Shown here: positions 1 through 8,305 of the stretch, in pieces
Layout: each line of letters starts with the position of its first letter
How positions within the stretch are numbered: position 1 is the first letter of the stretch
Assembly: GCF_000426185.1 (NCBI RefSeq)
Contig: NZ_AUEW01000009.1
Coordinates: forward strand, 141,910 to 205,909
Length of the DNA: 64,000 bases
Direction: 5' to 3'
Source: Cellulomonas sp. URHD0024
GTDB taxonomy: Bacteria; Actinomycetota; Actinomycetes; Actinomycetales; Cellulomonadaceae
Program-made: the position numbers and the translations under genes
Notes under the pieces: generated by a model
What the model saw: the letters and a program-made list of their open reading frames with translations, nothing else
The model's database searches: none
Told to the model about the DNA's origin: nothing

Positions 1-336
1 GAGGCTGGCGATGTCGGGCTCGTTGCCGATCGGCGTCTTCTCGTCGTCGGCGAGGAAGCCGAGCGGCGGGAGGCCACCGGCCGTCGTCGAGACCTTGAGC
101 ACGCCGGACTCCTTGACGGCGGCGGGGAGCAGCGCGATCGCGGCGTCGTCCTTCGTCGTGTGGATCCGGTCCTGCTTCGCGCTGGTGTCGACCTTCAGGG
201 CAGTCGCGGCGGACGGGCTCGTCTCGGGATCCGCGTTGCCTTCTGCGGTCGCCGATCCGGCGCACGCGGCGAGCGCCAGCAGGGGCACCACGGCCAGTGC
301 GCTCACGAGCCGGGCCCGTCGGAGGGGTGTAGTCAC
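1..336 (-). CDS. Amino-acid ABC transporter substrate-binding lipoprotein (N-terminal part)
   Basis: The gene runs off the left edge; only the first 112 codons are visible. It starts with GTG at 336, preceded by a purine-rich GAGAGAGAG. The N-terminus is a lipoprotein signal: a short basic stretch, a hydrophobic core and the lipobox LAAC near residue 20. A Ser/Thr-rich linker and the start of a family-3 solute-binding fold follow, with the segment LKVSTTAGGLPPLGF typical of polar amino-acid binding proteins. It lies 77 nt downstream of the ATPase and is transcribed with it, so it is the extracytoplasmic receptor of this importer. The ligand cannot be read from the sequence. Confidence 0.85.
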   Translation of the reverse strand, partial: MTTPLRRARLVSALAVVPLLALAACAGSATAEGNADPETSPSAATALKVDTSAKQDRIHTTKDDAAIALLPAAVKESGVLKVSTTAGGLPPLGFLADDEKTPIGNEPDIASL

Positions 337-413
337 GAGTTTTTCTCTCTCTCGGTGGGGGTGCGCGGGCGCGCACCGGCCAGACGTCACCCAGGGAAGG
401 GTGACGAAGCTGC

Positions 414-1181
414 TCAGAGCACCTTGTCCAGGAAGGCCTTGGTGCGGGCGTGCTGCGGGGCGTCGAGGACCTGGGCCGGGGGGCCCTGCTCGACGATCCG
501 GCCGCTGTCCATGAAGACGACGGTGGTCGCGACCTCGCGGGCGAAGCCAATCTCGTGCGTGACGACGACGAGGGTGGTCCCGGTTGCCGCGAGGTCGCGG
601 ATCACGTCGAGCACCTCGCCGACGAGCTCCGGGTCGAGCGCCGACGTCGGCTCGTCGAAGAGGACGACGGCCGGCTTGACCGCGAGCGCCCGGGCGATCG
701 CGACGCGCTGCTGCTGCCCGCCGGACAGCTGCCGCGGATAGGCGTCGGCCTTGTCCGACAGCCCGACGCGCTCGAGCAGCGCACGCCCCTCGACCTCGAC
801 CTCCGCCCGCGGCCGCCCCTGTGCCGAGATGGGCGCCTCGATGACGTTCTCGAGCGCCGTCAGGTGCGGGAAGAGGTTGAAGTTCTGGAAGACGAACCCG
901 ATGCGGGTCCGCTGAGCCAGGACGTCCTTCTCCTTGAGCTCCTGCAACGCCCCGTCGGTGCGTCGCCGGTAACCGATGAGGTCGCCGTCCACGGAGATCA
1001 GCCCGCGGTCCACCTTCTCCAGGTGGTTGATCACGCGCAGCAGGGTGGACTTGCCCGACCCCGAGGGGCCGATGACGACGGTGACGTCGCCCGGCTGGAC
1101 CGTGAGGTCGATGCCGTCGAGCACCTCGAGCGTCCCGTAGGCCTTGTGCACACCGCGCACCTCGACCAGTCCCGCGGCCAT
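414..1181 (-). CDS. Polar amino-acid ABC transporter ATPase
   Basis: This is a 255-residue nucleotide-binding subunit, the normal length for the HisP/GlnQ family. Walker A is GPSGSGKST, the signature is LSGGQQQ, Walker B is VLFDEPTSALDPE, and the switch histidine is in VVVTHE. The ATG at 1181-1179 overlaps the permease stop codon by one base (TGATG), so translation is probably coupled. It energises import by the permease at 1181-2227 and the lipoprotein at 1-336. An in-frame extension upstream into the permease gene is only an open shadow and is not part of the protein. Confidence 0.93.
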   Translation of the reverse strand: MAAGLVEVRGVHKAYGTLEVLDGIDLTVQPGDVTVVIGPSGSGKSTLLRVINHLEKVDRGLISVDGDLIGYRRRTDGALQELKEKDVLAQRTRIGFVFQNFNLFPHLTALENVIEAPISAQGRPRAEVEVEGRALLERVGLSDKADAYPRQLSGGQQQRVAIARALAVKPAVVLFDEPTSALDPELVGEVLDVIRDLAATGTTLVVVTHEIGFAREVATTVVFMDSGRIVEQGPPAQVLDAPQHARTKAFLDKVL

Positions 1182-2227
1182 CAGATCTCTCCCTGACGCT
1201 GGATGAGCGTGGAGCGGACCAGGACGCTGACGTTGCGGCCGTAGCCCGGTGGAAGGTCCTTCGGCAGCGGTCTGCCCGACACCCGGGACCAGGCCACGCC
1301 CACGCCCCAACGCGCCTTCTGGATCGGTGTGGGCGGCAGCTGGCGCAGCGCGCCCTTGGCGTAGTGCCGCTCCAGGTAGTACTGGATGACGGTCAGGACT
1401 GTGGTCAGGACCAGGTACCAGATGCCGGCGACGATGAGCAGCGGCACCACCCGCAGGTTGCGGCCGTAGATCACGCCGACGATGTAGAACAGCTCGCCGT
1501 ACGCGAGGACGTAGACCACGGACGTGCCCTTGACCAGGCCGATGATCTCGTTCACGGCCGTCGGCACGATGGTGCGCATGGCCTGCGGGAGGATGATCCG
1601 CCGCTGCTGACGACCCCTGGGCAGGCCGAGGGCCGCGGCTGCCTCGTGCTGGCCCTGGTCGACGCCGATGATGCCGGCGCGCACGATCTCCGAGGCGTAG
1701 GCGGCCTGCGAGAGACCGAGCCCGAGCACCGCGGCACCGAACTTCCCGATGATCGACAACGTGTCGAAGCTGGCGAACGACGGACCGAACGGGATGCCGA
1801 CCGACAGCTGCGGGTAGAGGTACGCGAGGTTGTACCAGAGCAGGAGCTGCAGGATGAGCGGCACGGACCGGAAGATCCAGGTGTAGCCCCAGGCGACGGA
1901 CCGCAGCAGCGGCGAGCGCGACAGGCGCATGAGCGCCAGCACCGTGCCGAGGCCGAACCCGATCAGGGCGGCCGTGGCGGTCAGCCGGATGGTCCCCCAC
2001 AACCCGCTGAGCACGGAGGGCCAGGTCAGGTACTGCCAGACGATCCCCCACTCCCACTTGGTGTTGGTCAGGAGCGAGCTGACGATCATGGCGACGAGCA
2101 CGGCGACGATCGCGGTCGCGACCCATCGGCCGGGATGGCGCGCGGCGTAGACGCGCGGTTCGTCGTGGACGACGACATCAGCCACGTCGGGTGCGACGAC
2201 GTCCTTGCTCAGGAAGGCGGTGGACAC
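1181..2227 (-). CDS. Polar amino-acid ABC transporter permease
   Basis: This 348-residue inner-membrane permease has a cytoplasmic N-terminus of about 30 residues, then several hydrophobic segments. The HisM/GlnP-type core includes GTIRLTATAALIGFGLGTVLA and the EAA-like loop around EAAAALGLPRGRQQRRIILPQA, which docks to the ATPase. Only one permease gene is present, so the channel is probably a homodimer. It lies between the acetyltransferase gene (27 nt upstream) and the overlapping ATPase gene. Confidence 0.92.
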   Translation of the reverse strand: MSTAFLSKDVVAPDVADVVVHDEPRVYAARHPGRWVATAIVAVLVAMIVSSLLTNTKWEWGIVWQYLTWPSVLSGLWGTIRLTATAALIGFGLGTVLALMRLSRSPLLRSVAWGYTWIFRSVPLILQLLLWYNLAYLYPQLSVGIPFGPSFASFDTLSIIGKFGAAVLGLGLSQAAYASEIVRAGIIGVDQGQHEAAAALGLPRGRQQRRIILPQAMRTIVPTAVNEIIGLVKGTSVVYVLAYGELFYIVGVIYGRNLRVVPLLIVAGIWYLVLTTVLTVIQYYLERHYAKGALRQLPPTPIQKARWGVGVAWSRVSGRPLPKDLPPGYGRNVSVLVRSTLIQRQGEI

Positions 2228-2254
2228 GGTTTCTCTCCGGGGTTCGAGGGGGCT

Positions 2255-2842
2255 CTACGACTGCGGGGCGGTGGGCTCCGGACAGAGCCACTTCTCGAAC
2301 GCCAGCGGGCCGATCTCCTCGGGGGCGAGGCTCGTGTCGAACAGCGGCGTCCATCCGGTGGCCAGGTACAGGGCGGCTGCCTCGGGCTGACGCGGTCCGG
2401 TGGTCAGGTACAGGCGCTCGTAGCCGAGTGCGGCCGCGCGGACCTCGAGCTCGGCGAGCACGGCACGGGCCAGCCCACGACGGCGGTGCGCGGAGCTGGT
2501 CCAGATCCGCTTGTACTCGGCGGTCCGCACGGTCGGGAGACCGGCGTCGTCCCGGGTGCCCGCGCGGGTCAGGCGTGCGCGGTCTCCCAGCTCCGGCTCG
2601 GCCCGCAGCCGGAAGGCGCCACCGGCCACGGGAACGCCACCCTCGAGGATGAGGATCAGGTCACCGTCGGGCGCCTCGAACTGCTCCGCCGGGTACCGCT
2701 TCAGCTCGGCGCGCAGGTCGTCGGGGGTGAAGTGCTCGGCGTACCGGGTCAGGTACTCGACCGCGAGCTCGTCGAGCATCGGCTGCACGGCCGGGTCGGT
2801 CAGCGGGTACGAGCGCACGGCCCGCACGTCGGTGGTCGTCAT
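2255..2842 (-). CDS. GNAT-family N-acetyltransferase
   Basis: This 195-residue protein has the GNAT acetyl-CoA binding pattern: the segment RRRGLARAVLAELEVRAAALGYERLYLTTG matches motif A and the following helix-strand, with an R-R-x-G-L-A pyrophosphate loop. The start at 2842 is two bases from the LLM oxidoreductase stop, so the two genes form one transcript. Being between an LLM monooxygenase and an amino-acid importer suggests that it acetylates the amino group of an imported (sulfur-containing) amino acid before oxidation. That role is inferred from context only. Confidence 0.85.
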   Translation of the reverse strand: MTTTDVRAVRSYPLTDPAVQPMLDELAVEYLTRYAEHFTPDDLRAELKRYPAEQFEAPDGDLILILEGGVPVAGGAFRLRAEPELGDRARLTRAGTRDDAGLPTVRTAEYKRIWTSSAHRRRGLARAVLAELEVRAAALGYERLYLTTGPRQPEAAALYLATGWTPLFDTSLAPEEIGPLAFEKWLCPEPTAPQS

Positions 2843-2843
2843 G

Positions 2844-3962
2844 TCAGGCCGTCGCGGCGTAGCGGTCGGCGGTGCTCGGCAGGCCGAGCGTGTCGCGGAA
2901 CGTGAGGCCCGGGTACGCCTCGCGGAAGGCGTCCGACGCCCGCAGGACCGGCAGGACCCCTTCGACGAGCGCGACCAGGTCGGTGTGCACCGACGCCGGG
3001 CGGATGGTGAACCCGTCGGCAGCCTCGGAGTCCAACCACTGCGTCACCAGCTCGGCGAACCCGGTGGCGGTGCCGACGAACGCGAGCGAGCCGGTGTCCC
3101 AGCTGACGCCCTCGAGGTCCGAGAGCATGTCCAGGCGGGCCTGCGCGCTGGCCCGGTCGGGTCCCACGATCAGGTACACGTCGACCAGGACGCGCACGTC
3201 GCGCGCGTCCCGACCCGCGGCGGCGACGGCACCCAGCACCCGCGCACGGATCCGGGCCGCCTCGTCGGGCGTCGTCGCCCGGATCCGGACCACGTCGGCC
3301 ACACGCCCGGCCAGCTCGATCTCGGCCGGCGTGGAGGCGCGGACGACGACCGGCGGCCGACCCTGCGGCGGGCGCGGGCTGCTCTTCGGTGTACCGGCGG
3401 CGAAGTTGACGCCGTCGTGGGTGGTGAACCGAGGACGGGCGACCGTCGTCGCGAGCCGGCTGTCCCACAGCCGTCCGACGGTCGCCGCCGCCTCACCAGC
3501 ACCGGCCACGGCAGCGGCGTCGGCGGAGGTCGAGCGCGGTCCCGCCGTCGGCACCTCGTCCACCCGCGTGGTCCAGCCGACCTGCCAGCCCGCGCGGCCG
3601 GCGCTGGCCTGGTCGATCGTCGCGATGGCCGTGGAGATGTGCGCGGGCTCGAGGTGCGACGTCCCGACGGCGGCGACCAGGCCGATGCCGGCGGTGCGGG
3701 AGGCGAGCCGCGAGGCGACGATGGCGGCGTCCAGCCGGGTCGTGCTGCCGCCAGGGTGCAGCGCGAAGTCGTCGTCGAACACCACGAAGTCGAGCGCGCC
3801 GCGCTGGGCGACGGCAACGAGCTCCTCGAGCCGGCCCGCGTCGAAGAGCCGCTGGCCCTGGGAACCGTGGGTGCGCCAGGCCGCGGCGCGAGCGCCGGTG
3901 TCTGACAGGTCGATGCCGAGATGGGCATGCCGCGCAGGGCGAGGCTGGGCAGGGAAGGACAC
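2844..3962 (-). CDS. LLM-class flavin-dependent monooxygenase
   Basis: This 372-residue protein is a bacterial luciferase-like TIM barrel (SsuD/NtaA type), which uses reduced FMN and oxygen. Visible family features are HLGIDLSD at the N-terminus, the DFVVFDDDFAL strand, the central SHLEPAHISTAIATIDQAS region and a C-terminal PGLTFRDTLGLP. A GTG start at 3962 is chosen because it puts the first barrel strand about 15 residues in; longer versions run into unrelated sequence. No clear Shine-Dalgarno motif precedes it. It is the first gene of the minus-strand operon that continues into the acetyltransferase and the amino-acid transporter, which suggests oxidative release of sulfur or nitrogen from an imported compound. 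Confidence 0.87.
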   Translation of the reverse strand: MSFPAQPRPARHAHLGIDLSDTGARAAAWRTHGSQGQRLFDAGRLEELVAVAQRGALDFVVFDDDFALHPGGSTTRLDAAIVASRLASRTAGIGLVAAVGTSHLEPAHISTAIATIDQASAGRAGWQVGWTTRVDEVPTAGPRSTSADAAAVAGAGEAAATVGRLWDSRLATTVARPRFTTHDGVNFAAGTPKSSPRPPQGRPPVVVRASTPAEIELAGRVADVVRIRATTPDEAARIRARVLGAVAAAGRDARDVRVLVDVYLIVGPDRASAQARLDMLSDLEGVSWDTGSLAFVGTATGFAELVTQWLDSEAADGFTIRPASVHTDLVALVEGVLPVLRASDAFREAYPGLTFRDTLGLPSTADRYAATA

Positions 3963-4381
3963 AGGGGTACCCGTTCGTGTGGTTCGAGAGGTGACGACGC
4001 GCGCACCGTGAGGTGCGGCGGGGCTCGCCCCGTCAGGGGGCGTGCGGGGGACTGCTGGACGCTGTGGGGTCAGCGACAACAGGAACGCGTGAGCACGGCC
4101 TCGTCGCCTCTGCTCATGGCACGGGGAGCCCCGAACGCGTTCATCGTCCGTCCTCTCGTCCCGGCAGTGCCGGGTTCGCGTCGTTGCCGTGTGGAGGCAT
4201 GACGCCCACCACGACCAGGTCCTCATCCGGGGCACCCCACCGCGCGGAGGGTTGCCATCCAGCTAGCCGGAGCTTCGCGCTGGAAATCTTGACCTTATTG
4301 GTAGGGAATTTAGATCGAGGTGCCGACGACGTCAAACCGCTGGTCACATCGTGAGACTGGCCGTCTCGTTTCCGGGGCGCC
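3963..4381. other. Intergenic region with operon control region
   Basis: These 419 bases separate the HxlR gene end from the monooxygenase start; both are on the minus strand. No convincing coding frame is seen. The most notable part is an AT-rich island at 4282-4315 (listed separately). Nearer the operon is a small hairpin (GCACC-GTGA-GGTGC). Confidence 0.5.
4282..4315 (-). promoter_or_regulatory. AT-rich island with ACC-N5-GGT dyad, probable operon promoter/operator
   Basis: A 34-base stretch rich in A and T stands out in about 70% GC surroundings. It contains the dyad ACC-TTATT-GGT at 4292-4302, followed by GGGAATTTAGA. The position, upstream of the monooxygenase-transporter operon, fits a regulator site plus promoter. 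The regulator is unknown. It vaguely resembles sites of Rrf2-type sulfur regulators, but that is only an impression. Confidence 0.4.
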
Positions 4382-4768
4382 TCAGCTACGGGCGTCGTAC
4401 TCCGCGCGCGCCAGGGCGACCGAGTCCATGTTCGCCTCGGCCCACACCTTCACGGCGTGGACCACCGTCGTCAGAGAGGCGCCGAGCGGCGTGAGCGCGT
4501 AGTCGACCCGGACCGGCACGGCGGCGGTCACGGTGCGGGTGATGGTGCCGTCCCGCTCCAACGAGCGCAGGGTCTGCGTCAGCATCTTCTGACTCACGCC
4601 GTTGAGGCGCCGACGGAGCTCCGAGTGCCGCTGCGGGCCGTCGAGCAGGGCGACGAGGACGAGGGAGACCCACTTGTCGGAGAGCTCGTCGAGCAGGTCG
4701 CGCGTCGGGCATTCGGCGTCGAACGAGTTGTACGCCCGGGGCGGCGCGGCCGTGGTGGTCTCGGTCAT
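4382..4768 (-). CDS. HxlR-family transcriptional regulator
   Basis: This 128-residue winged-helix protein has the HxlR signature: a single Cys near the N-terminus (DAECPTRDLLDELSDKWV), then RHSELRRRLNGVSQKMLTQTLRSLERDG and the wing with VRVDYALTPLGASL. The start at 4768 is set by a strong GGAGGAG six bases upstream. HxlR proteins often sense electrophiles or quinones through the N-terminal Cys. It is divergent from the oxidoreductase gene at 4891 and probably represses it through the inverted repeat at 4801-4820. Confidence 0.92.
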   Translation of the reverse strand: MTETTTAAPPRAYNSFDAECPTRDLLDELSDKWVSLVLVALLDGPQRHSELRRRLNGVSQKMLTQTLRSLERDGTITRTVTAAVPVRVDYALTPLGASLTTVVHAVKVWAEANMDSVALARAEYDARS

Positions 4769-4800
4769 CACATCTCCTCCAGGGAACCAGACAGACCCCA

Positions 4801-4820
4801 TAGGCACTTTTAGGTGCCTA
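4801..4820. promoter_or_regulatory. Inverted repeat, probable HxlR operator
   Basis: TAGGCAC-N6-GTGCCTA is a perfect 7-bp inverted repeat with a 6-base spacer, centred between the divergent HxlR and oxidoreductase genes. HxlR proteins bind as dimers to such sites, so this is likely to be the operator that controls both genes. Confidence 0.65.
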
Positions 4821-4890
4821 CTTTCCAAACGGTACCACTGGGCTCAGGATAGGCGCCGTCCCGCAGAACGCACCACCTCTGGAGGTTCAC

Positions 4891-5790
4891 ATGTCCACCG
4901 TCACGCTCACCGTCCCCGGCCCCACCGCCGAGCTCGAGATCGTCGACCTGCCCCTCGTCACCCCCGGACCGGGCGAGGTCCGCATCCGCGTCGAGGCAGC
5001 CCCCGTCACCCCCGCCGACGTCTCCACCGTGCGCGGCTACTTCCCGCTCCCGCCCGCCGACCGCTACAGCCTCGGCTGGGGCCTCGCCGGCGTGGTCGAC
5101 GAGGTCGGCGACGGCGTCACGGACCTCGCCGCGGGCGACCCGGTCCTGGCGCTGAGCGACTGGTTCGACACGCTCGTCGGCACGCAGGCGTCGAGCGTGG
5201 TCCTTCCGCGTTCGTCCGTCGGGGAGCGTCCCGCGTCCCTCGGAGCCGCCGAGGCGTCCACCCTCGCCCTCAACGCGCTGACCGCAGCACAGGCGCTCGA
5301 CCTCCTGGACCTGCCCGTCGGCGCGACGCTCGCGGTGACCGGGGCGGCGGGCGGGGTCGGCGGGTTCGTCGTCGAGCTGGCGCGGCACCGCGGGCTGGAG
5401 GTGCTCGCCGTCGCCCGCGAGGAGGACCGCGCGTTCGTCGAGCGCACCGGTGCTCGGCTCGTGGTCCGGGGGACCGAGCTCGGCACGCTGCGTGCGGACG
5501 GAGTGCTCGACTCCGCCGTACTCGGTGCACCCGCCCTGGCCGCGGTCCGTGACGGCGGCACATTCGTCGCGGTGACCGAGCCGTCCACCCCTGCGCCCGA
5601 ACGCGACATCCGCGTCCAGACCGTGCACGTGGTGTCCGACGCGGCTGCCTTGACCGCGCTCGCGGCACTCGCCGTCGACGGCGTCCTCACTCCGCGCGTG
5701 GCGCAGACCTACCCGATCGAGAAGGCGAGCGACGCCTACGCGGCCGTGGCGACCGGCGGCGTCCGGGGAGGAATCGTCCTGGTGCCTTGA
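4891..5790 (+). CDS. Zinc-independent MDR oxidoreductase (quinone reductase-like)
   Basis: This 299-residue NADPH-dependent medium-chain dehydrogenase/reductase has a GroES-like N-terminal half (EVRIRVEAAPVTPADVSTVRGYFP) and a Rossmann half with the nucleotide loop AVTGAAGGVGGFVVELARHRG. No zinc-ligand cysteines are visible, as in quinone oxidoreductases. GGAGG lies seven bases before the ATG. Divergence from an HxlR gene suggests induction by quinones or other electrophiles. Confidence 0.9.
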   Translation: MSTVTLTVPGPTAELEIVDLPLVTPGPGEVRIRVEAAPVTPADVSTVRGYFPLPPADRYSLGWGLAGVVDEVGDGVTDLAAGDPVLALSDWFDTLVGTQASSVVLPRSSVGERPASLGAAEASTLALNALTAAQALDLLDLPVGATLAVTGAAGGVGGFVVELARHRGLEVLAVAREEDRAFVERTGARLVVRGTELGTLRADGVLDSAVLGAPALAAVRDGGTFVAVTEPSTPAPERDIRVQTVHVVSDAAALTALAALAVDGVLTPRVAQTYPIEKASDAYAAVATGGVRGGIVLVP

Positions 5791-5798
5791 CCACCAGC

Positions 5799-5834
5799 GG
5801 CGGCGGAGCGCACGTGCGTCTGCCCTCCGCCGCC
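5799..5834 (+). terminator. Hairpin terminator after oxidoreductase
   Basis: GGCGGCGGAG at 5799-5808 pairs with CTCCGCCGCC at 5825-5834; the loop is partly self-complementary. There is no U-tract, as is usual in high-GC actinobacteria. Confidence 0.6.
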
Positions 5835-5945
5835 GCGCCCGTGCGATCGAGGGCCCATGGGGCATGATCGACTCAGGCGGAGGCGCACCCGTGCTGGGGT
5901 GGGCGGCGCTCCTACCGTGGGCCGCGTACGGGCGAAGGGCAGCCG

Positions 5946-6320
5946 ATGACTCTGGTACTCATTGCGGACGACGACGAGGACATCCGCGACCTGGTCGCGT
6001 TCAAGCTGGAGCACCTGGGCGTCGACGTGGTCACGGCTGTCGACGGCACGGACGCGCTGGCCCGGGTGCGCGAGCACCGACCCGACCTGGCCGTGCTCGA
6101 CATCTCCATGCCGGGCCTCTCCGGCATCGACGTGTGTCGGATAATCCGCGCCGAGCCCGAGCTGTCCTCCACACGAGTCATCATGCTGACCGCCCGGGCC
6201 CAGGAGAACGACGTGGAGGCCGGGTTCTCGGCGGGCGCGGACGACTACGTGACCAAGCCCTTCAGTCCACGCGAGCTGGTCTCCCGCATACAGACGCTGC
6301 TCACGCGCACACAGCCATGA
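5946..6320 (+). CDS. Single-domain response regulator (receiver only)
   Basis: This 124-residue CheY-like receiver has the acidic cluster D8-D9-D10, the phospho-acceptor D52 in VLDIS, the T in MLTAR and the K of VTKPFSP. It has no output domain, so it must act through a protein partner. Its stop overlaps the kinase start (ATGA at 6317-6320). As the first gene of a coupled set ending in a polysaccharide synthase, it may regulate that synthase directly, or relay to another protein. Confidence 0.93.
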   Translation: MTLVLIADDDEDIRDLVAFKLEHLGVDVVTAVDGTDALARVREHRPDLAVLDISMPGLSGIDVCRIIRAEPELSSTRVIMLTARAQENDVEAGFSAGADDYVTKPFSPRELVSRIQTLLTRTQP

Positions 6321-8305
6321 CCGGCCGCCGTCCGGCGAGCATCACCCAGCTTCTCCGACGGGGGTTCGCGGGCGTCATCGGCCTCCTGATCCTCGGGGGC
6401 ACGGTCGGGGTGATCGCGTCGGTCGTCGTGTCGAGCGCGGGGAACGACCAGCTCGCGCAGATCTTCACGGTCCGGACCGCGAACCTGGACGTGCGCCGCG
6501 CCCTGACCGACGCCGAGCTCGGCATGGACGACTACCTGCTCACAGGCGCGCCCTCGACACTGGAACGCATGTCGGCAGCCGAACGCGCCTACCACGTGGC
6601 GATCGACGAGCTCCGGCGGGTCTCCTTCCCGGAGGACCGGGCGTACGTCGAGGACCTCGTTGACACGTCCGAGGCCTGGTGGGACCAGCTCCACGTGATC
6701 ACGGGCGCGCCGCCGAACGCGCTCCCCGTCGCGGAGTACACCACGGCCAACGCCCTGTACGCGGAGGCGTTCGAGGCCAGCGTCGTCCTCGACGAGCGGG
6801 TGACCGCACGGGGCCGGACGGTCGTGGACCACTTTGCCGCTCTCAACCGGTACACGGTCGGCGCGCTGGTGGGCCTCACCGCCGCGGGCATCCTGGCGAC
6901 GGTCGTCATCGCCACGCACACCGGCAGACGGATCAGGCGGCCGTTGGCAGCGATCACCGGCGTCCTCGACCAGCACCGACACGGTGACTACGACGCCCGG
7001 ATCGACCTGGGGGGTATGCCCCTGGAGATCGCGGACATGGCCGCGACGGCCAACAAGCGCGCTGACGAGCTCGCTCAGGAACGCCGGCTGGACGACGACT
7101 ACCAGCGACTGTCCGTCGAGCTGCGGCAACGGCAGGGCCACCAGGAGCTGCTCGAACGGGCGGTGGCCGCATTCGGAGAGCTCTTTCCGCTGGCCGGCGT
7201 GACCATCGCGACCTCGCCCGACCCCATGTCGCGGGTCGTCACCTCGTCAGACCTCGAACGACCTGGCCAGCTCGGCCCGGGGACGCCCACCGACACGGCG
7301 ACGGCACCTCCCGCGTCCGCGCCCGACGCCGTCGATCGACCGCTCGAGGCCTCGCAGGTCCGAGCGTCCGTGGGCGGCCGGGTCTTGGTCGTCCCGATCG
7401 CGGACCGGTCGGCGATCCTCGGCACGGTGACGCTCGTCGAGCCAGAGGGGCACGCCGCGTGGCAGCGGTTCGAGATCCAGTTCGCCGAGCGACTCACCGC
7501 CGACCTCGGCCGCGCGCTCGCACGAGCTCGGCTGGTCGAGCAGGAGCAGGAGCTGGTCAGTCGGCTGCAGGAGCTCGACGCCACCCGGACCGAGTTCATC
7601 TCCAACATCTCCCACGAGCTCCGCTCGCCGCTCACGAGCATCCGGGGCTACACGGAGCTCCTGATCGACGAGGACGCCGGACCGGTCACGCCCCAGCAGC
7701 GCACGATGCTGGGGACCATGGAGCGCAACATCGAGCGGTTGCAGGCGATGATCGAGAACCTCCTGACCATGTCCCGCATCGAGCTCGGTGCCGAGGCCGC
7801 CGAGCTGCAGGCCGTCGATCTCGGCGCGATCGTCGCCCACACCAGATCGACCTTCGAACCCGCCGCGGACAAGGCCGGGCTGACGCTGACCTACGAGGTC
7901 CGCCGACCGCTGACCGTCGACGGCGACCAGCAGGCCCTGGACCGGCTCGTGATCAACCTCGTGTCCAACGCGATCAAGTTCACTCCTCGGGGCGGCACCG
8001 TCGCCGTGTCGCTCGACTCGACGGACACCGAGGCGGTCCTCGTCGTCGAGGACACCGGGATCGGCATCCCGGCCACGGACCAGGACAAGGTGTTCGGGCG
8101 CTTCTACCGTTCGGCGAACGCACGCGGCCGCGCCATCGCGGGCACGGGCATCGGGCTCGCCATCGTCGCCTCGATGGTCGAGCAGCATCTGGGCACGGTG
8201 TCCCTCGCCTCGGAAGAAGGCCGCGGGACGCGGGTGACAGTGCGCCTCCCCCTGCTCGAGCGTCCCGAACCGGCGCACGCAGCATCCGCGACGGAGCGCC
8301 GATGA
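6317..8305 (+). CDS. Membrane sensor histidine kinase with CHASE3-like, HAMP and GAF-like parts
   Basis: A 662-residue kinase. The first transmembrane segment is at about residues 15-40, followed by an extracytoplasmic helical region to about 175 resembling CHASE3 (NLDVRRALTDAELGMDDYLLTG), a second transmembrane segment at about 178-200, HAMP, and a GAF-like segment to about 400. HisKA carries the phospho-acceptor His433 in ISHELRSPL. The ATPase domain shows NLVSNAIKF, DTGIGIP and GTGIGLAI. It overlaps both neighbours by four bases, so stoichiometric production with the receiver and the HEAT protein is likely. The stimulus is unknown. Confidence 0.93.
   Translation: MTGRRPASITQLLRRGFAGVIGLLILGGTVGVIASVVVSSAGNDQLAQIFTVRTANLDVRRALTDAELGMDDYLLTGAPSTLERMSAAERAYHVAIDELRRVSFPEDRAYVEDLVDTSEAWWDQLHVITGAPPNALPVAEYTTANALYAEAFEASVVLDERVTARGRTVVDHFAALNRYTVGALVGLTAAGILATVVIATHTGRRIRRPLAAITGVLDQHRHGDYDARIDLGGMPLEIADMAATANKRADELAQERRLDDDYQRLSVELRQRQGHQELLERAVAAFGELFPLAGVTIATSPDPMSRVVTSSDLERPGQLGPGTPTDTATAPPASAPDAVDRPLEASQVRASVGGRVLVVPIADRSAILGTVTLVEPEGHAAWQRFEIQFAERLTADLGRALARARLVEQEQELVSRLQELDATRTEFISNISHELRSPLTSIRGYTELLIDEDAGPVTPQQRTMLGTMERNIERLQAMIENLLTMSRIELGAEAAELQAVDLGAIVAHTRSTFEPAADKAGLTLTYEVRRPLTVDGDQQALDRLVINLVSNAIKFTPRGGTVAVSLDSTDTEAVLVVEDTGIGIPATDQDKVFGRFYRSANARGRAIAGTGIGLAIVASMVEQHLGTVSLASEEGRGTRVTVRLPLLERPEPAHAASATERR

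Noticed and set aside
3963..4281. A SAM or other sulfur-related riboswitch before the monooxygenase operon
   Set aside because: Small hairpins are present, but the conserved core of a known riboswitch class could not be recognised.
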